Assembly: GCA_947063855.1 (NCBI GenBank)
Contig: CAMSTW010000008.1
Span: 1 to 64,000 of the forward strand
DNA length: 64,000 bases
Direction: 5' to 3'
DNA from: an uncultured Dorea sp.
GTDB lineage: Bacteria > Bacillota > Clostridia > Lachnospirales > Lachnospiraceae
Below, piece after piece: positions 63,553 to 64,000 of the stretch. Numbering within the stretch: position 1 is the first letter of the stretch; each line of letters begins with the position of its first letter. Below the pieces are notes generated by a model, which had not been told where the DNA came from, made no database searches, and saw only the letters and a program-made list of their open reading frames with translations. Both the position numbers and the translations under genes were made by a program.

Positions 63553-64000
63553 TTACCGGATATTTTTCAGGCGGGACTTAAGTACCGGGCCTGTGAGAAC
63601 TGCAAGGACAATCTTGGCGGTGTCTCCGGGAATGTAAGGGAGAACGCCGATGGAGAGGGCCGCCGTGAAGGGGATCTCCATCTGGAAGGCAAGCCATGCA
63701 GTGCCGAAGATGTAGGCGATTGCGGTTGCAAGTATCATGCCGGTCACGATAAGAACCTGCTTCTTCGCGAAGCGTTCTACGAATATCCCGGCCAGTATCG
63801 TCATGAAGATGAAGCCGAGAAGATATCCGCCGGTAGGGCCTGCAATCTTGGCAAGACCGCCTGCGAATCCGGAGAATACAGGCAGGCCTGCGGCGCCAAG
63901 CAGCAGATAGATGATATAGCTGACGGTGGCATCTTTCCACCCAAGGACGTATATACTGATCAGCAGTACGAGATTCGTAAGAGAGATAGGGACCGGACTG
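63553..64000 (-). CDS. bioY: biotin transporter BioY (5' end outside the window)
   Basis: Substrate-binding membrane subunit of the biotin ECF transporter. The visible minus-strand frame runs from the right edge to the stop at 63553, about 148 residues. It contains PVPISLTNLVLLISIYVLG, LLLGAAGLPVFSGFAGGL, GPTGGYLLGFIFMTILAG and, at the end, LPYIPGDTAKIVLAVL, all BioY signatures. The N-terminus and any biotin operator are beyond the window. Confidence 0.92.
   Translation of the reverse strand, partial: SPVPISLTNLVLLISIYVLGWKDATVSYIIYLLLGAAGLPVFSGFAGGLAKIAGPTGGYLLGFIFMTILAGIFVERFAKKQVLIVTGMILATAIAYIFGTAWLAFQMEIPFTAALSIGVLPYIPGDTAKIVLAVLTGPVLKSRLKNIR

Overview
The window reads as a mid-GC Firmicute chromosome. 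It is probably a gut Lachnospiraceae (class Clostridia): it has an MsmX/UgpC-type shared sugar ATPase, a RicT (PSP1) sporulation/RNase-Y factor next to holB, a 448-residue Pgi, LacI- and CdaR-type regulators and a type VII (WXG100/EssC) secretion locus. No rRNA or tRNA genes and no complete insertion sequence were found. The family level is an inference from gene style, not from a marker search.

Layout. (1) 1-900: decayed mobile-element and gene remnants. (2) 924-9278: a LacI-regulated catabolic operon with a sugar-binding lipoprotein, two permeases (the second split by an in-frame TAA), a PIG-L deacetylase, an M20 amidohydrolase, a GH4 glycosidase and a PfkB kinase. It has no ATPase of its own; a multitask MsmX-type ATPase lies at 22368. 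(3) 9279-23480: an AAA-ATPase/PD-(D/E)XK protein, then housekeeping genes (mtnN, a membrane protein, pgi, a PLP decarboxylase, holB, ricT, trmN6, rsmI, msmX). A lower-GC two-gene module of unknown function separates trmN6 from rsmI. (4) 23481-25849: a hicA remnant, hicB and a large HTH regulator.

(5) 26018-56330: about 30 kb that I read as one type VII secretion island of unusual composition. It holds a lipoprotein/lipase pair resembling an immunity/toxin pair, a trypsin-like protease with a C-terminal FHA domain, a PP2C phosphatase, two Ser/Thr kinases built as kinase-TM-helical ectodomain, and a protein with an array of QETxLLG repeats. A 2528-residue Ig-repeat surface protein, four other FHA proteins (including the EssC-type ATPase), a LytTR regulator, an EsaB-like ubiquitin fold protein and a tandem run of WXG100-like proteins complete it. 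EsaA, EssA and EssB are not visible. My main hypothesis is that phospho-Thr/FHA signalling organises this machine, with ETTxL-type motifs as candidate phospho-acceptors and the kinases taking the architectural place of the pseudokinase EssB.

(6) 56382-64000: a small protein, a convergent XRE regulator, a CdaR-like regulator with an aconitase-family hydratase, an ECF sigma factor with a membrane beta-propeller protein (possible sigma/anti-sigma pair), and a partial bioY at the right edge.
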